This document shows, in pieces, positions 1 through 8,425 of a stretch of 64,000 bases of DNA. The DNA comes from DATBSL01 sp964561785 (GTDB lineage: Bacteria > Acidobacteriota > Vicinamibacteria > Fen-336). The first letter of the stretch is position 1. Each line of letters starts with the position of its first letter. Position numbers and translations under genes: made by a program. The stretch covers positions 1-64,000 of the forward strand of contig CAZLRF010000027.1 in NCBI GenBank assembly GCA_964561785.1, written 5' to 3'. The notes below the pieces were generated by a model, which did no database searches, was not told the origin of the DNA, and saw only the letters and a list, made by a program, of their open reading frames with translations.

Positions 1-391
1 GCCGGCCGCCCTGCGCGACCCGGAGGGTCGTCTGGCGGCCGTCCTCGTACACCACCGTCCCCCCGATCCTCTTGATGGCGTTCTGATGGTTGCGGAGGAT
101 CTGGAGGCCGCTCGGCTTCGGGCCGTCGCCCTCGTCGAGCCAGTAGGTGATGCGGTAGGTCGCGCCCTCCACTGCCTTCGTCTGCTTGGAGTCGACCTGG
201 AACTCGCACCGGTCGAATCCCGTGTGGCTGTAGGCGGAGATGTGGAAACCCGGCATCCGGGTGAAGAGCGGATGGTCCTTGCTGCCCTTGACGTCCTTCG
301 AGGCGGCGGGGGCGGCGACCGCCACGGAAGCCGCCAGCGACAGGAACGCCGTGATGGCTGAGAGCGTGAGAGACGTCTTGTCACTCCTCAT
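1..391 (-). CDS. OmpA-family-like secreted protein, N-terminal part only (runs off the window)
   Basis: The reading frame starts at an ATG at 391 and continues to the window edge, giving 130 residues. It opens with a signal peptide ending near AVAAPAA. The mature start carries the pattern GSKDHPLFTRMPGFHI, then an F-D-x-C/Y-x-F stretch and the segment GLQILRNHQNAI. From memory this pattern precedes the OmpA/peptidoglycan-binding domain in a common family of envelope proteins. The C-terminal OmpA domain is not in the window, so the family call rests on the N-terminal pattern alone. Upstream, AGGA lies about 10 bases before the ATG. The protein would act in the periplasm or outer membrane. Confidence 0.6.
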   Translation of the reverse strand, partial: MRSDKTSLTLSAITAFLSLAASVAVAAPAASKDVKGSKDHPLFTRMPGFHISAYSHTGFDRCEFQVDSKQTKAVEGATYRITYWLDEGDGPKPSGLQILRNHQNAIKRIGGTVVYEDGRQTTLRVAQGGR

Positions 392-444
392 GGTTTCTCG
401 GTCCTCTTCGTCGTGATCGTATCGCCGCTGGCAAGGCCCGCCGA

Positions 445-918
445 TCACATTCCTCTCTTCCCGCTCGAACCACCCGAACGGCCTTTCTCCACCGATGCCG
501 GGGCGGCGCCCCGCGAGGAGCGGAGGCGTATCACCCCGGGGGCCGACGCCGCCAACGCGACCGAAACCTCGGCAGGATGAAGACCGCGACTGCCGGGACG
601 AGGCGGCCCCGGGAGAGGAGCTCGACGTCTCGATGGGCGGCCGGGGCCGCGCGGGTGGTAGGTGACGAGCGTCTTCGGGGCGGCCTCTTGAGTTCCTCGC
701 CGAAGGGCCGCGTGATCGCGAGGTCCTTCGCCGTCTCGACGTTCGCGGTCGCCGCCGAGCACGAAAATCACGGGGCGTGACCCGTAGCGCCTCCCCACGA
801 AGCGGTCGCGCAGGTACAGTTCCGCCTCCTCCCGGGTCAGGCGGTGCAGGAGCGACCAGGCGGTGTCGGCGAGATAGAAGAAGGGCTGGCCGTCGGGATC
901 GTAACCGAAGGCCACCAC
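445..918 (-). pseudogene. Apiosidase-like (DUF4038 / GH140-type) glycosidase remnant
   Basis: The open frame reads PDGQPFFYLADTAWSLLHRL near its start, the hallmark N-terminus of DUF4038 apiosidase-like enzymes. After only about 40 residues it jumps to RPVIFVLGGDR, which in intact relatives lies over 100 residues further on, so an internal deletion is likely. Just after GGDR the family-like continuation (NVETAKDLAI, then EELK) is in another frame, and the family-like TLVTYHPRG returns in the first frame, implying two compensating frameshifts. The rest is arginine/proline-rich out-of-frame sequence. The frame also lacks the normal N-terminal beta domain. It lies beside the glycan cluster and would once have removed apiose or a related sugar from plant glycans. 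Not expected to be functional. Confidence 0.65.
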
Positions 919-951
919 CGGGGGGCGATTCGACGCGCGGGCCGTTTCTCT

Positions 952-1737
952 CTAGCGGCGCCCGAGGACGGTCAGCGCCTTCTCGCCGAAGTACTTGACG
1001 ATGAGCCGGTTCCACGAGGCGCCGCTGCGCAGGTTCTCGAGGTAGGCGTCGAGCTCGGCCCGCAGCTTCGTGTCCGGCTTGCGCACGCCCCACGCCGCGC
1101 GGGACGGCTCGCCGAGGAAGACGCCCGGCTCGAGGCCGGGGTGGCGCGCGGTGGCCAGCGTGAAGTCCGAGATCGTCATGACCACGGCTCCGATCCGGCC
1201 GGCGGCGAGCGCCTCGAGCATAGGCTGGGTGTCGGGGAAGTACTCGACCTGCGTCTCGGGGACGCCCGCGGCGAGGGTCTCGCGGGCCCAGGTCGTGCTG
1301 CGGATCGTCCCGACCTTGCGCGTCCGGAGCTCGTCCACGCTCTTGACTGCCGAAGTGGGCCTGTGCGTGACGACGAGGTGGCGCACCGGAAGCACCTCGG
1401 CCGTGAAGTCGATCTGCTTCCGCCTCTCCGCCGTGTCGACCAGGCCCACGATGACGTCCCCGTCGCCGCGGAGAAGGGCCGGGATGCGGTCGGTGAAAGC
1501 CTTGACCGGCACGATCTCCAGCTTCAACCGCTTCAGGCGGGCGAAGCCCTCGAGCATCTCGCGCTCGAGCCCGGGCTTCGACGGGTCGGGGTCGAAGTCG
1601 AACATCTCCGGCTGCTCGCCCTCGGCCGCGATCACCCGCAGCGCGCCGCGGGTCTGGATCTCGGGCAGGTCGACGGGGGCCGCCGCCACGGGGGCGACGA
1701 GGAACGCGACGAGTCCGAGAGAGGCGAGAGCGCGCAC
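952..1737 (-). CDS. Periplasmic solute-binding protein, family 3 (amino-acid/polar-solute type)
   Basis: A 261-residue secreted protein of the SBP_bac_3 type. A GTG at 1737 is preferred over the ATG at 1767 because a perfect AAGGAGG (1744-1750) sits six bases upstream of it and the signal peptide (LASLGLVAFLVAPVAAAP) begins immediately. The mature chain has the usual opening (IQTRGALRVIAAEG), a GDVIVGLVDTAERRKQIDF segment where the family has its D-x-x-x-x-x-x-T-x-x-R substrate contact, and the second-lobe segment KVGTIRSTTWAR. No permease or ATPase gene is adjacent, so it is an orphan receptor or sensor-type binding protein. Its neighbours are glycosidases, but the fold normally binds amino acids or small acids, so the ligand is open. 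Confidence 0.8.
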   Translation of the reverse strand: MRALASLGLVAFLVAPVAAAPVDLPEIQTRGALRVIAAEGEQPEMFDFDPDPSKPGLEREMLEGFARLKRLKLEIVPVKAFTDRIPALLRGDGDVIVGLVDTAERRKQIDFTAEVLPVRHLVVTHRPTSAVKSVDELRTRKVGTIRSTTWARETLAAGVPETQVEYFPDTQPMLEALAAGRIGAVVMTISDFTLATARHPGLEPGVFLGEPSRAAWGVRKPDTKLRAELDAYLENLRSGASWNRLIVKYFGEKALTVLGRR

Positions 1738-1807
1738 GGGAGGCCTCCTTGGAGTGGCTTTCGGCATGTTAACCCCGGGCGCAACCGACGAGCCGCGCCC
1801 CGAGGTT

Positions 1808-3793
1808 CTAGGGGACGCGCGCGCCCTCGCGCACGAACACCGGCAGGACGTCGAGGGGGGCGGGGTAGGCTCTCAGCCACCGGCCGCCGTCGGCGGTCAT
1901 CTTCGTCCGGTAGTCCATCCAGCGCCCCTTCGGCAGGTAGACGTCGCGGACCACCGCGCCCTTCGCGACCACCGGGGCCACGACCACGTCCGGGCCCAGC
2001 ATGAACTGGTCCGTGATGCGGAACGTCTCGGGGTCGTCGGGGGCGTGGTAGAAGAGCGGGGCGAGGATCGGCTCGCCGGTCCGCGTCGACTCCTCGGCCA
2101 GGCGGTAGGTGTAGGGGGCGAAGGCCACGTGCAGCCGGCTCGCCTCGCGGCACAGCCGGACGGCCTCCGGGCCGTGGTGCCAGGGCCCGACCGAGAACTG
2201 CAGCAGGGGCATGAGGGCCGAGGCCTGCGCCCAGCGCACGAGCAGCTCGGGCTCGATCACGTCCCCGTCGTACTGGTTGCCGCCGACCATGTCGGGCATG
2301 AGGAAGAAGAAGCCGCGGAGCGACGTCGTGAGCGCCTCGGGGACGAGGGCGGCGAGGCCGTTCTCCTTCCCCCAGACCGAGTTCTTGTCGATGAGGCGCT
2401 GGACGATCCCGAGCGGCTGGGACTCGATGCCGACGCGCGTCTCGTTCCAGCCGTAGTGCGCGGTCGCCACCTCGTTGTAGAGGTCCGGGTACTGCGCGGC
2501 GGTCATCGGCCGCATCGGCTGGGCGTCGCGGACCACGAAGTGCACGTCGCCCCCGTCGAACTTGAAGCCGTCGAACCCGAAGTCGCGCATGAGGGCGTCG
2601 AGCCGGGAGCGGAAGAGCGCCGCCGCCGCCGGGTTCGTGAAGTCCCACACCGCGGCCGGCCCGTTCCACCACCGGATCAGCCCGGCCCGCCCGGTCGCGT
2701 CGCGCAGGAGGAGCCCGTCGTCCCGGTGCGCCGCGTACGTCCTCGTGTCGGGGTTGACGAACGGGTGGACCCAGAGCGTCGACCGGAAGCCCATGCGGTG
2801 CAGCTCGTCGTTCATGGCCCTCGGGTCGGGGAACTTCGCCGGGTCGAAGTCCATGTCCCCGTAGTGGACCTCCCACTTGTCGTCGAGCTCGAGGACGCCC
2901 GCCGGGAGGTCGTTCGCTCGGATGGCCCGCGCGAACTCGAGGACCTTCGCCTGGTCGACCGCGGCCTTGTGCTCGACCCAGGTCGTGTAGATCGGCAGGC
3001 GGAAGTACTCGGCCGGGGGGACCCGGCGCGGGTAGCCGACGTCCCGGGTGAACCGCCGCACGACCTCGCGCACGTCCTTCGCGACCATGAGGTCGTACTC
3101 GAGCGCGGAGGCGAGGGGCATGCTCACGCGCAGGAGGCCGTCCGCCTTCCCGTCGACGACCTCGTTCACCGAGTAGCGGAAGTCGAGGGGCGTGCGGACC
3201 CGGAGGCCGACCCCGCCCGTCGTGTACCAGAAGGGGGTCGCCTGGGAGAGGCCGCTCACGAGGAAGGTCGGGCGGACCATCGAGGCGTCGTTGAGCGGCC
3301 AGACCTGCGGGTCGCGGAACCCCTGGAAGCCTCCGCCGTACCAGAAGCCGGAGGCTTCGAGCTTCCAGGCGAAGCCGGGCACCATGTCGGCCTCGGACAC
3401 GAGCAGGCGGACGGTGAGGCGCAGCGCGTCGTCGAAGGGCCGGACCTCGATCCGCGCCACCGAGTCCTTGACGCTGGTCGCGTAGTCGAGGACCACGGCC
3501 TCGTCGACGCCCTTCCCCTCGCTCGTGGCCCTCAGGAGAGCGCCGATCGTCTGAGTGCCCGGCCCCTTCGGGAACGCTCCGCCCGGGCCGCTCGCCGCCC
3601 ATCCGTCGAGGACCGTCCGGCCCTCGCGGACGACGACCAGCGTCGCGGCCTGGCGCGCGAAGCGGGCCTCGAACCCACGGGTGAGGATCGCGACGCCCTC
3701 GGGCGTCTCGCGGACGTCGAAGGGGGCGGCCGGGAGGGCGGCGGCGAGGACGAGCAGGGCGCAGGCGGCGGCGACGCGGGGGAGACGGGCCAA
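1808..3793 (-). CDS. Glycoside hydrolase family 31, NET37/MYORG-like subgroup
   Basis: A 661-residue secreted glycosidase. It starts at a TTG at 3793 with AGGAGG seven bases upstream, followed directly by a signal peptide (ACALLVLAAALPAAP). The TIM barrel carries LELDDKWEVHYGD near 301-313 and the nucleophile strand GFDGFKFDGGD, placing the catalytic Asp at 413. The later segment NGLAALVPEALT...GFFFLMPDMVGGN (478-506) resembles the GH31 subgroup of animal MYORG/NET37 rather than classical alpha-glucosidases, which argues for alpha-galactoside or a related alpha-linked substrate. A C-terminal beta domain follows (VVVAPVVAKGA, RWMDY). It lies 70 bp upstream of the binding-protein gene and 102 bp after the GH78 gene, with an inverted-repeat element in that gap. 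Substrate specificity is inferred. Confidence 0.88.
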   Translation of the reverse strand: MARLPRVAAACALLVLAAALPAAPFDVRETPEGVAILTRGFEARFARQAATLVVVREGRTVLDGWAASGPGGAFPKGPGTQTIGALLRATSEGKGVDEAVVLDYATSVKDSVARIEVRPFDDALRLTVRLLVSEADMVPGFAWKLEASGFWYGGGFQGFRDPQVWPLNDASMVRPTFLVSGLSQATPFWYTTGGVGLRVRTPLDFRYSVNEVVDGKADGLLRVSMPLASALEYDLMVAKDVREVVRRFTRDVGYPRRVPPAEYFRLPIYTTWVEHKAAVDQAKVLEFARAIRANDLPAGVLELDDKWEVHYGDMDFDPAKFPDPRAMNDELHRMGFRSTLWVHPFVNPDTRTYAAHRDDGLLLRDATGRAGLIRWWNGPAAVWDFTNPAAAALFRSRLDALMRDFGFDGFKFDGGDVHFVVRDAQPMRPMTAAQYPDLYNEVATAHYGWNETRVGIESQPLGIVQRLIDKNSVWGKENGLAALVPEALTTSLRGFFFLMPDMVGGNQYDGDVIEPELLVRWAQASALMPLLQFSVGPWHHGPEAVRLCREASRLHVAFAPYTYRLAEESTRTGEPILAPLFYHAPDDPETFRITDQFMLGPDVVVAPVVAKGAVVRDVYLPKGRWMDYRTKMTADGGRWLRAYPAPLDVLPVFVREGARVP

Positions 3794-3823
3794 GGAGGCC
3801 CTCCTTTCGTGGAAGACGGTGAA

Positions 3824-3915
3824 GGGGTCAGATCTTGAATCTGCTCATGAACGGGGTGCATCCCCTTTCCGAGTGACGACGCTCCGCCTCATGCATCAAT
3901 TCAAGATCTGACCCC
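3824..3915. repeat. 92-bp inverted-repeat element (MITE/REP-like) with 17-bp perfect ends
   Basis: GGGGTCAGATCTTGAAT at 3824-3840 is exactly complementary to ATTCAAGATCTGACCCC at 3899-3915, enclosing 58 bp. The interior contains a smaller hairpin around GGGGTGCATCCCC. The same end sequence occurs once more at 30831-30847 as a single half. The element fills the gap between the GH78 and GH31 genes, and the last four codons and stop of the GH78 frame lie inside its outer arm. It has no coding capacity, so it would be a passive, transposase-dependent repeat or a transcript-end hairpin. Confidence 0.8.
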
Positions 3916-6391
3916 CGAGGCGGATGGTCTGGTCGCCCGGGCGGAGGGGGCGGGTCGCGCCGCGCCAGGAGAACGTGCCGGCGAGGCCGGGGGGAAGGGA
4001 GATCGTCGCTTCGAGCGCGTCGCCGTCGCGGCGGTAGGAGACGGCGAGGGGGCCGGACGGATGTGGGAGGCGCGCCTCGAGGCGAGACAGGGTGCCGAGG
4101 TGCGGCTCGATCTTCACCGTGCGAAAGCCGGGGCTGCCGGGCTTGATACCGGCCACCAGCCGCAGCAGGTCGTAGCTCGGGTGGGCGCTCCAGGCGTGGC
4201 AGTCGGAGCGGGTCCCCGCGCTCGGGATCTCCGCGAACGTGCTGAGGCCGACCTCGAGCATCTCCCGCCACGGCTCGAGCTCGGGCAGGTACCGCTCGCC
4301 CTCGCCGAGGGCCTCGAGCGCGCGCGAGAGGTAGAAGCGGAAGTAGACGCTGGCGCGCGCCACGCCCTCGAACCCGGAGCCCTTCCGGCTGTCGTCGCGA
4401 ATCGAGGGGCGCGGCATCGCGAGGATCCGCTCGAGCACCGCCTTCTCCCGCCCCGCGGGCGCCGCGCCGGCGAGGAGCGCGAGGATGTTCGTCTGCTGGC
4501 TGAACCGCGCCAGGGCCGGCGTGTCGGCGAGGAGCCCCCGCCCCTCGTCCCACGCGAGGCGCCGGGTGGCGTTCACGATCGCGTCCGCGCGGGCGCGGTG
4601 GCGCGCGGCCCGCTCCGGCTCGCCGAGCGCCGCCTCGAGGTCGGCCGCCTCGCGCAGGGCGAGGGCGAGCTGGAGCGAGAGCGGCACCGAGCCCCCGTCC
4701 GGGTCCTGCGGCGGGACGCCCTCCGCGAAGTCGTCGCACCAGTCGAGGAAGTTCCACCACGGTAGCCGGCCGAGGAGCCCGTCCGCGCGCAGGCGCTCGG
4801 TGAACCAGTCGAGCACGGTGCGCGTCCCCGCGAGCTGCCGGCGGACGAACGCGGGGTCGTCGCGCCACGTCCAGTAGTCGTGGACCATGCCCACCCACAG
4901 CAGCGAGAAGGGTGGGATGAACTGCTGCGGGGCGCTCGGGTAGCGGCTGTAGGTGATCCCCTCGGACCGTCGCGAGCGCTCGAACGCCTCGATCGCCTGC
5001 CGCGCGAGGCGGTCGTCCCCCGCGACCGTGTACGAGATGAGGGCCTGGATCCGCGTGTCCCCCACGTACTGGAGCTGCTCGTAGTAGGGGCAGTCGACGT
5101 AGGTCTCGTGCGCGCACGCGCGGGCCGTGCGCCACCCGACCTCCCACAGCCGCGCGAGCCCCGCGTCGCCCGCGTCGAAGCGGGCGCGCTCCTCGAACGG
5201 GTAGGCGGTGAAGTGGACGGCGAGGCGCTCGAGGGTGAGCGGCTCGTCGGCGGTCTCGACCTCCACCTTCATGTAGCGCCAGGTGCGCCACCACAGCGGG
5301 TGGAAGACGCGGCCCGTCCCGCCGTCGGGGAGGACCTCGTCCCGGTAGCCCGCGAAGCGCTTGCCCTCGAAGGCGTCGCGGTGGCCCTTGCGCCACGGCT
5401 TGCCCGGCTCGAGGAGGGCCTCCTGGTAGCCGACGAGCACGCGGGCGCCCCGGCCGCCCGAGAAGGCGAGCTCGGGGTAGGCGGTGACCAGCTCGCGGCG
5501 GTCGAGCAGGAAGGACGCCCTCGTCCGCGGCGGCACGACGACCGCGCCGTCCGGGAACGACCCCGCGCCCGCCCCTTCCGCCTTCACCACGCGGCCCGCC
5601 GGCACCGAGCGGTACTCCATGGGCGGCAGCTCGTCCGGCACGAGAAGGCGACCGTCGGGCGTGAGCGCGTAGCCGGGGCCCTCCGAGATGGACCGGGGCG
5701 TGGCGTTCGCGGAGACGACGGCCGGCGCCCAGCGCTCGGCCGTCGCGCCGGGCGCCGGCATCGCGTCCGCAGCCCAGTCGTAGCGCGCGGCGTCGAGCCG
5801 TTCGCCGGGGCCGACCACGAGGTACTGGGGGTCTCCCACCCGCAGCGGCTCGAGCCCCTCCGGCCACGGCTGGTGGCCGGGCTCGGGGGCGCACTCCCAC
5901 GTCCCGTCGGTGTTCACGGCCGACTCCGCGTCGGAGTCGCCCTGCACGACGAAGCCGGTGCGATCGGTGATCTGCGCGGCCGGGGCCTGCGTGCCGAAGT
6001 TCCAGACGGTCGCCGAGAGCAGGTTGCGGCCCGGTCGGAGGAGGGGGGCGAGGTCGAACGTCTGGAAGCGCCAGAACAGGATGTCGCCCCGCGAGGGGCC
6101 GACGCCGACCCGGCGGCCGTTCACGCGGAGCACGAAGCGCTGGTCGGCGCTGACGTGGACGACGAACCGGGGCGGCACGCCGGGCAGGTCGATCACCTTG
6201 CGGAAGCGGAAGACGCCGGGGTCGCGCTCGGGCGCGCCCGGGCAGGCGATCCAGGCGCCCGTCCACTGCCGCGACATCACGGCGTCGGAGATCGGCAGGC
6301 CGCTCCCGGACGTGGCGGCGGCGGAGGCGTGCGCGGCGCCGGTGAGGGCAGCAAGCAGGACGGCGAGCGGGGCGAAGCGCGAGGCTCTCAT
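3896..6391 (-). CDS. Alpha-L-rhamnosidase-like glycoside hydrolase (GH78)
   Basis: An 831-residue secreted enzyme with a signal peptide (LAVLLAALTGAAHASA) and a GGAGGG ribosome site before the ATG. N-terminal beta-sandwich modules (about 40-400) include FVVHVSADQRFVLRVNGRRV, typical of the GH78 N domain. The (alpha/alpha)6 barrel starts near 405 and holds DCPYYEQLQYVGD at 433-445, the region of the catalytic acidic residues, followed by AFERSRRSEGITYSRYPS and FSLLWVGMVHDYW. The chain ends with a small beta domain. The final residues QILN and the TGA come from the inverted-repeat element at 3824-3915, so the natural C-terminus has been replaced or extended. It follows the esterase gene by 19 bp and is probably cotranscribed with it. 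Expected role is removal of terminal rhamnose from plant polysaccharide. Confidence 0.9.
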   Translation of the reverse strand: MRASRFAPLAVLLAALTGAAHASAAATSGSGLPISDAVMSRQWTGAWIACPGAPERDPGVFRFRKVIDLPGVPPRFVVHVSADQRFVLRVNGRRVGVGPSRGDILFWRFQTFDLAPLLRPGRNLLSATVWNFGTQAPAAQITDRTGFVVQGDSDAESAVNTDGTWECAPEPGHQPWPEGLEPLRVGDPQYLVVGPGERLDAARYDWAADAMPAPGATAERWAPAVVSANATPRSISEGPGYALTPDGRLLVPDELPPMEYRSVPAGRVVKAEGAGAGSFPDGAVVVPPRTRASFLLDRRELVTAYPELAFSGGRGARVLVGYQEALLEPGKPWRKGHRDAFEGKRFAGYRDEVLPDGGTGRVFHPLWWRTWRYMKVEVETADEPLTLERLAVHFTAYPFEERARFDAGDAGLARLWEVGWRTARACAHETYVDCPYYEQLQYVGDTRIQALISYTVAGDDRLARQAIEAFERSRRSEGITYSRYPSAPQQFIPPFSLLWVGMVHDYWTWRDDPAFVRRQLAGTRTVLDWFTERLRADGLLGRLPWWNFLDWCDDFAEGVPPQDPDGGSVPLSLQLALALREAADLEAALGEPERAARHRARADAIVNATRRLAWDEGRGLLADTPALARFSQQTNILALLAGAAPAGREKAVLERILAMPRPSIRDDSRKGSGFEGVARASVYFRFYLSRALEALGEGERYLPELEPWREMLEVGLSTFAEIPSAGTRSDCHAWSAHPSYDLLRLVAGIKPGSPGFRTVKIEPHLGTLSRLEARLPHPSGPLAVSYRRDGDALEATISLPPGLAGTFSWRGATRPLRPGDQTIRLGGQILN

Positions 6392-6410
6392 CGCGACCCT
6401 CCGTTGTCGG

Positions 6411-7307
6411 CTACTTCTTCAGCAGGCCCAGGCTCTCCATCCACCGGGCGCACAGGGCCGGCCACTGCGAGACGACCGGGTCGCCGGGGGCGAGGCCGAG
6501 GCCGTGCTTGCCGTGGGGGAAGACGTGAAGCGCCGCGCCCACGCCGGCCCGGCGCAGCGCCTGGAAGAAGAGGATCGAGTTCTCGACCGGCACCGCCGTG
6601 TCGTCGGCGGTCGACCAGAGGAACGTGGGCGGCGTGCGCGGGGTGACCTGGCGCTCGTTGCTCAGCAGCTCGACGAGCACGGGGTCGGCCGGCTCGCCGA
6701 GGAGGTGGCGGCGCGAGCCCGAGTGCGTCGGCGGGTCGTAGAGGGAGATGACGGGGTAGCACAGGACCGCGAAGTCGGGCCGCGAGCCCTCGCGCTCGAC
6801 GGGGTCGGCGGCGCCTGGCTGGCCGTCGTCGAAGTGCGTGGCCGCGGTCGAGGCGAGGTGCCCGCCCGCCGAGAAGCCGAGGATGCCGACGCGCCCCGGA
6901 AGGACGCCCCACTCCTTCGCCCGGCTGCGCACCGTGCGGATCGCCCGCTGCGCGTCCTGCAGCGGCGCCGGGTGGCGGTAGCGCTCGCCGAGGCGGTACT
7001 GCAGGACGAACGCGCTCACCCCGAGCGAGTTGAGCCACTCGGCGACCTGCTTGCCCTCGTGGTCCGCGGCGACCACGCGGTAGCCGCCCCCGGGGCAGAC
7101 GACCACGGCCGCCCCCGTCGCCTTCTCCTTCGGCGCGAGGTAGACGGTGATCTTCGGCTTGTCGACAGCGTCGTCGCCCAGCGCGCCGGGCGCCCCGCCC
7201 GGCCAGAGCAGGTGGAACTCGCGGTCCCCGTGCGCGGTGTCGACGGCCGTGATCTCGTAGGGCATCTGGGGCGCGGCGAGCGCGAGGAGCATCAGGAGTT
7301 CCGTCAT
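6411..7307 (-). CDS. Acetyl-esterase-type alpha/beta hydrolase (BD-FAE / xylan esterase-like)
   Basis: A 298-residue hydrolase starting at an ATG at 7307 with CGGAGGG upstream; a short hydrophobic N-terminus (TELLMLLALAAP) could be a signal peptide. The oxyanion segment is VVVCPGGGYRVVAADHEG, the nucleophile elbow is GILGFSAGGHLAS (G-x-S-x-G), and the C-terminal HGKHGLG supplies the catalytic His, with an Asp in the STADDTAVP region. This layout matches carbohydrate acetyl-esterases that de-acetylate xylan or pectin side chains. It is the first gene of the minus-strand run esterase, GH78, GH31, binding protein, consistent with stripping acetyl groups before glycosidase attack. A general carboxylesterase role is the main alternative. 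Confidence 0.85.
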   Translation of the reverse strand: MTELLMLLALAAPQMPYEITAVDTAHGDREFHLLWPGGAPGALGDDAVDKPKITVYLAPKEKATGAAVVVCPGGGYRVVAADHEGKQVAEWLNSLGVSAFVLQYRLGERYRHPAPLQDAQRAIRTVRSRAKEWGVLPGRVGILGFSAGGHLASTAATHFDDGQPGAADPVEREGSRPDFAVLCYPVISLYDPPTHSGSRRHLLGEPADPVLVELLSNERQVTPRTPPTFLWSTADDTAVPVENSILFFQALRRAGVGAALHVFPHGKHGLGLAPGDPVVSQWPALCARWMESLGLLKK

Positions 7308-7424
7308 CGTCGTCCCTCCGGGCTGGCGGGGATCATCCCTCGGCGAGGAGGGCGTCGCAAGGCGGGTCGGGCGTCGGCTGCGTGCTATCCTCCGCCGCGT
7401 CTTCTTCTTCGCCTGGAGGCTTCC

Positions 7425-8411
7425 ATGAGACCCCTCGCCCTCGCCGCCCTCGCCCTCGCCGTGGCCGCGCCCACGCGGGCCGAGCTGCCGGAGATGTACC
7501 GCCGCGTGGCGAGCGTCCACTGGGTCGTGAAGGACCTCGACGCCGTGAAGGCGGGCTGGGCGAAGCTCGGCTTCCCGGCGGTCGACCTCGGCGTCCTGGA
7601 CGCGAGCGGCACCTACGCGGGTCAGTCCGGCCCGGCGCGGCTGCGGATGGCCCGTGCCCGCCTGGCCGGGGCCCAGGTCGTCTGGGTGCAGCCGCTCGGC
7701 GGCGGCACGGCCTTCGACGACCACCTCGCGCGCCGGGGCGAGGGCGTGATGAGCGTCAACTACGCGGCCCCGAGCCTCGAGGCCCTCGAGGCGGAGGTCG
7801 AGCGGCTCTCCGGCCTCGGGGTAGGCGTCCTCCAGCGGGGCGAGGTGCAGACGCCCGCCGGTCCCCTCGTCGTCGTCCACATGGACACTGCTGCGGAAGG
7901 GAAGTACGTCCTCGGCCTCGTCTCGGGCGAGGCGCCCCCGCTCCCCGCCGCGGCGGCCGAGCCGCCCGTGCCGCTGAAGCTCTCCCAGTACGCCCTCGTC
8001 GTGAAGAGCCTGGAGAACGTCTCCGCCTATTGGGAGAAGCTCGGCTTCCCGAAGATGGACGTCACCCACGGCACGCTGACGGACCTCGTCCACCGCGGGA
8101 AGCCCGGCACCTTCGACCAGAGGCTCGGCTGGCACCGCCACGGCACCGTGACCTGGGAGTGGATCGAGCCTCTGCGGGGCCCCACGGTCTACGACGAGCA
8201 CCTCGCGAAGCACGGCGAGGGCTTCCACCACTTCGCGTTCGACGTGCCGGACATGGACGCGGCGATCCGGGCCTTCGCGGCGCTCGGCGTGCCCGCCACG
8301 CAGTCCGGGGGCTGGGGGGAGAAGGGCAAGCCCGGCTCGGGCCGCTTCGCCTACGTCGAGACGGAGGCCTTCGGCGGCGTTTCGACCGAGTTCCTCTGGA
8401 ACCACCGGTAG
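7425..8411 (+). CDS. Secreted protein with two VOC (glyoxalase/bleomycin-resistance) domains
   Basis: A 328-residue protein with a signal peptide (LALAALALAVAAPTRA). Two vicinal-oxygen-chelate halves are clear: the first from about 27 (VASVHWVVKDLDAVKAGWAKLGF) and the second from about 185 (KLSQYALVVKSLENVSAYWEKLGF), each with the beta-alpha-beta-beta-beta pattern. The second half ends in GEGFHHFAFDV, where VOC metal ligands usually lie, and VSTEFLWNH at the C-terminus. The substrate cannot be read from the sequence. It starts a plus-strand run with DUF4105 and DUF4380-like genes and is divergent from the esterase gene. A -10-like TATCCT lies about 36 bp before the ATG. Confidence 0.8.
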   Translation: MRPLALAALALAVAAPTRAELPEMYRRVASVHWVVKDLDAVKAGWAKLGFPAVDLGVLDASGTYAGQSGPARLRMARARLAGAQVVWVQPLGGGTAFDDHLARRGEGVMSVNYAAPSLEALEAEVERLSGLGVGVLQRGEVQTPAGPLVVVHMDTAAEGKYVLGLVSGEAPPLPAAAAEPPVPLKLSQYALVVKSLENVSAYWEKLGFPKMDVTHGTLTDLVHRGKPGTFDQRLGWHRHGTVTWEWIEPLRGPTVYDEHLAKHGEGFHHFAFDVPDMDAAIRAFAALGVPATQSGGWGEKGKPGSGRFAYVETEAFGGVSTEFLWNHR

Positions 8412-8425
8412 GGCGCGCGGGGCGG

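Noticed and set aside
1738..1767. Upstream ATG of the family 3 binding protein
   Set aside because: No ribosome site before it, whereas AAGGAGG lies six bases before the GTG at 1737.
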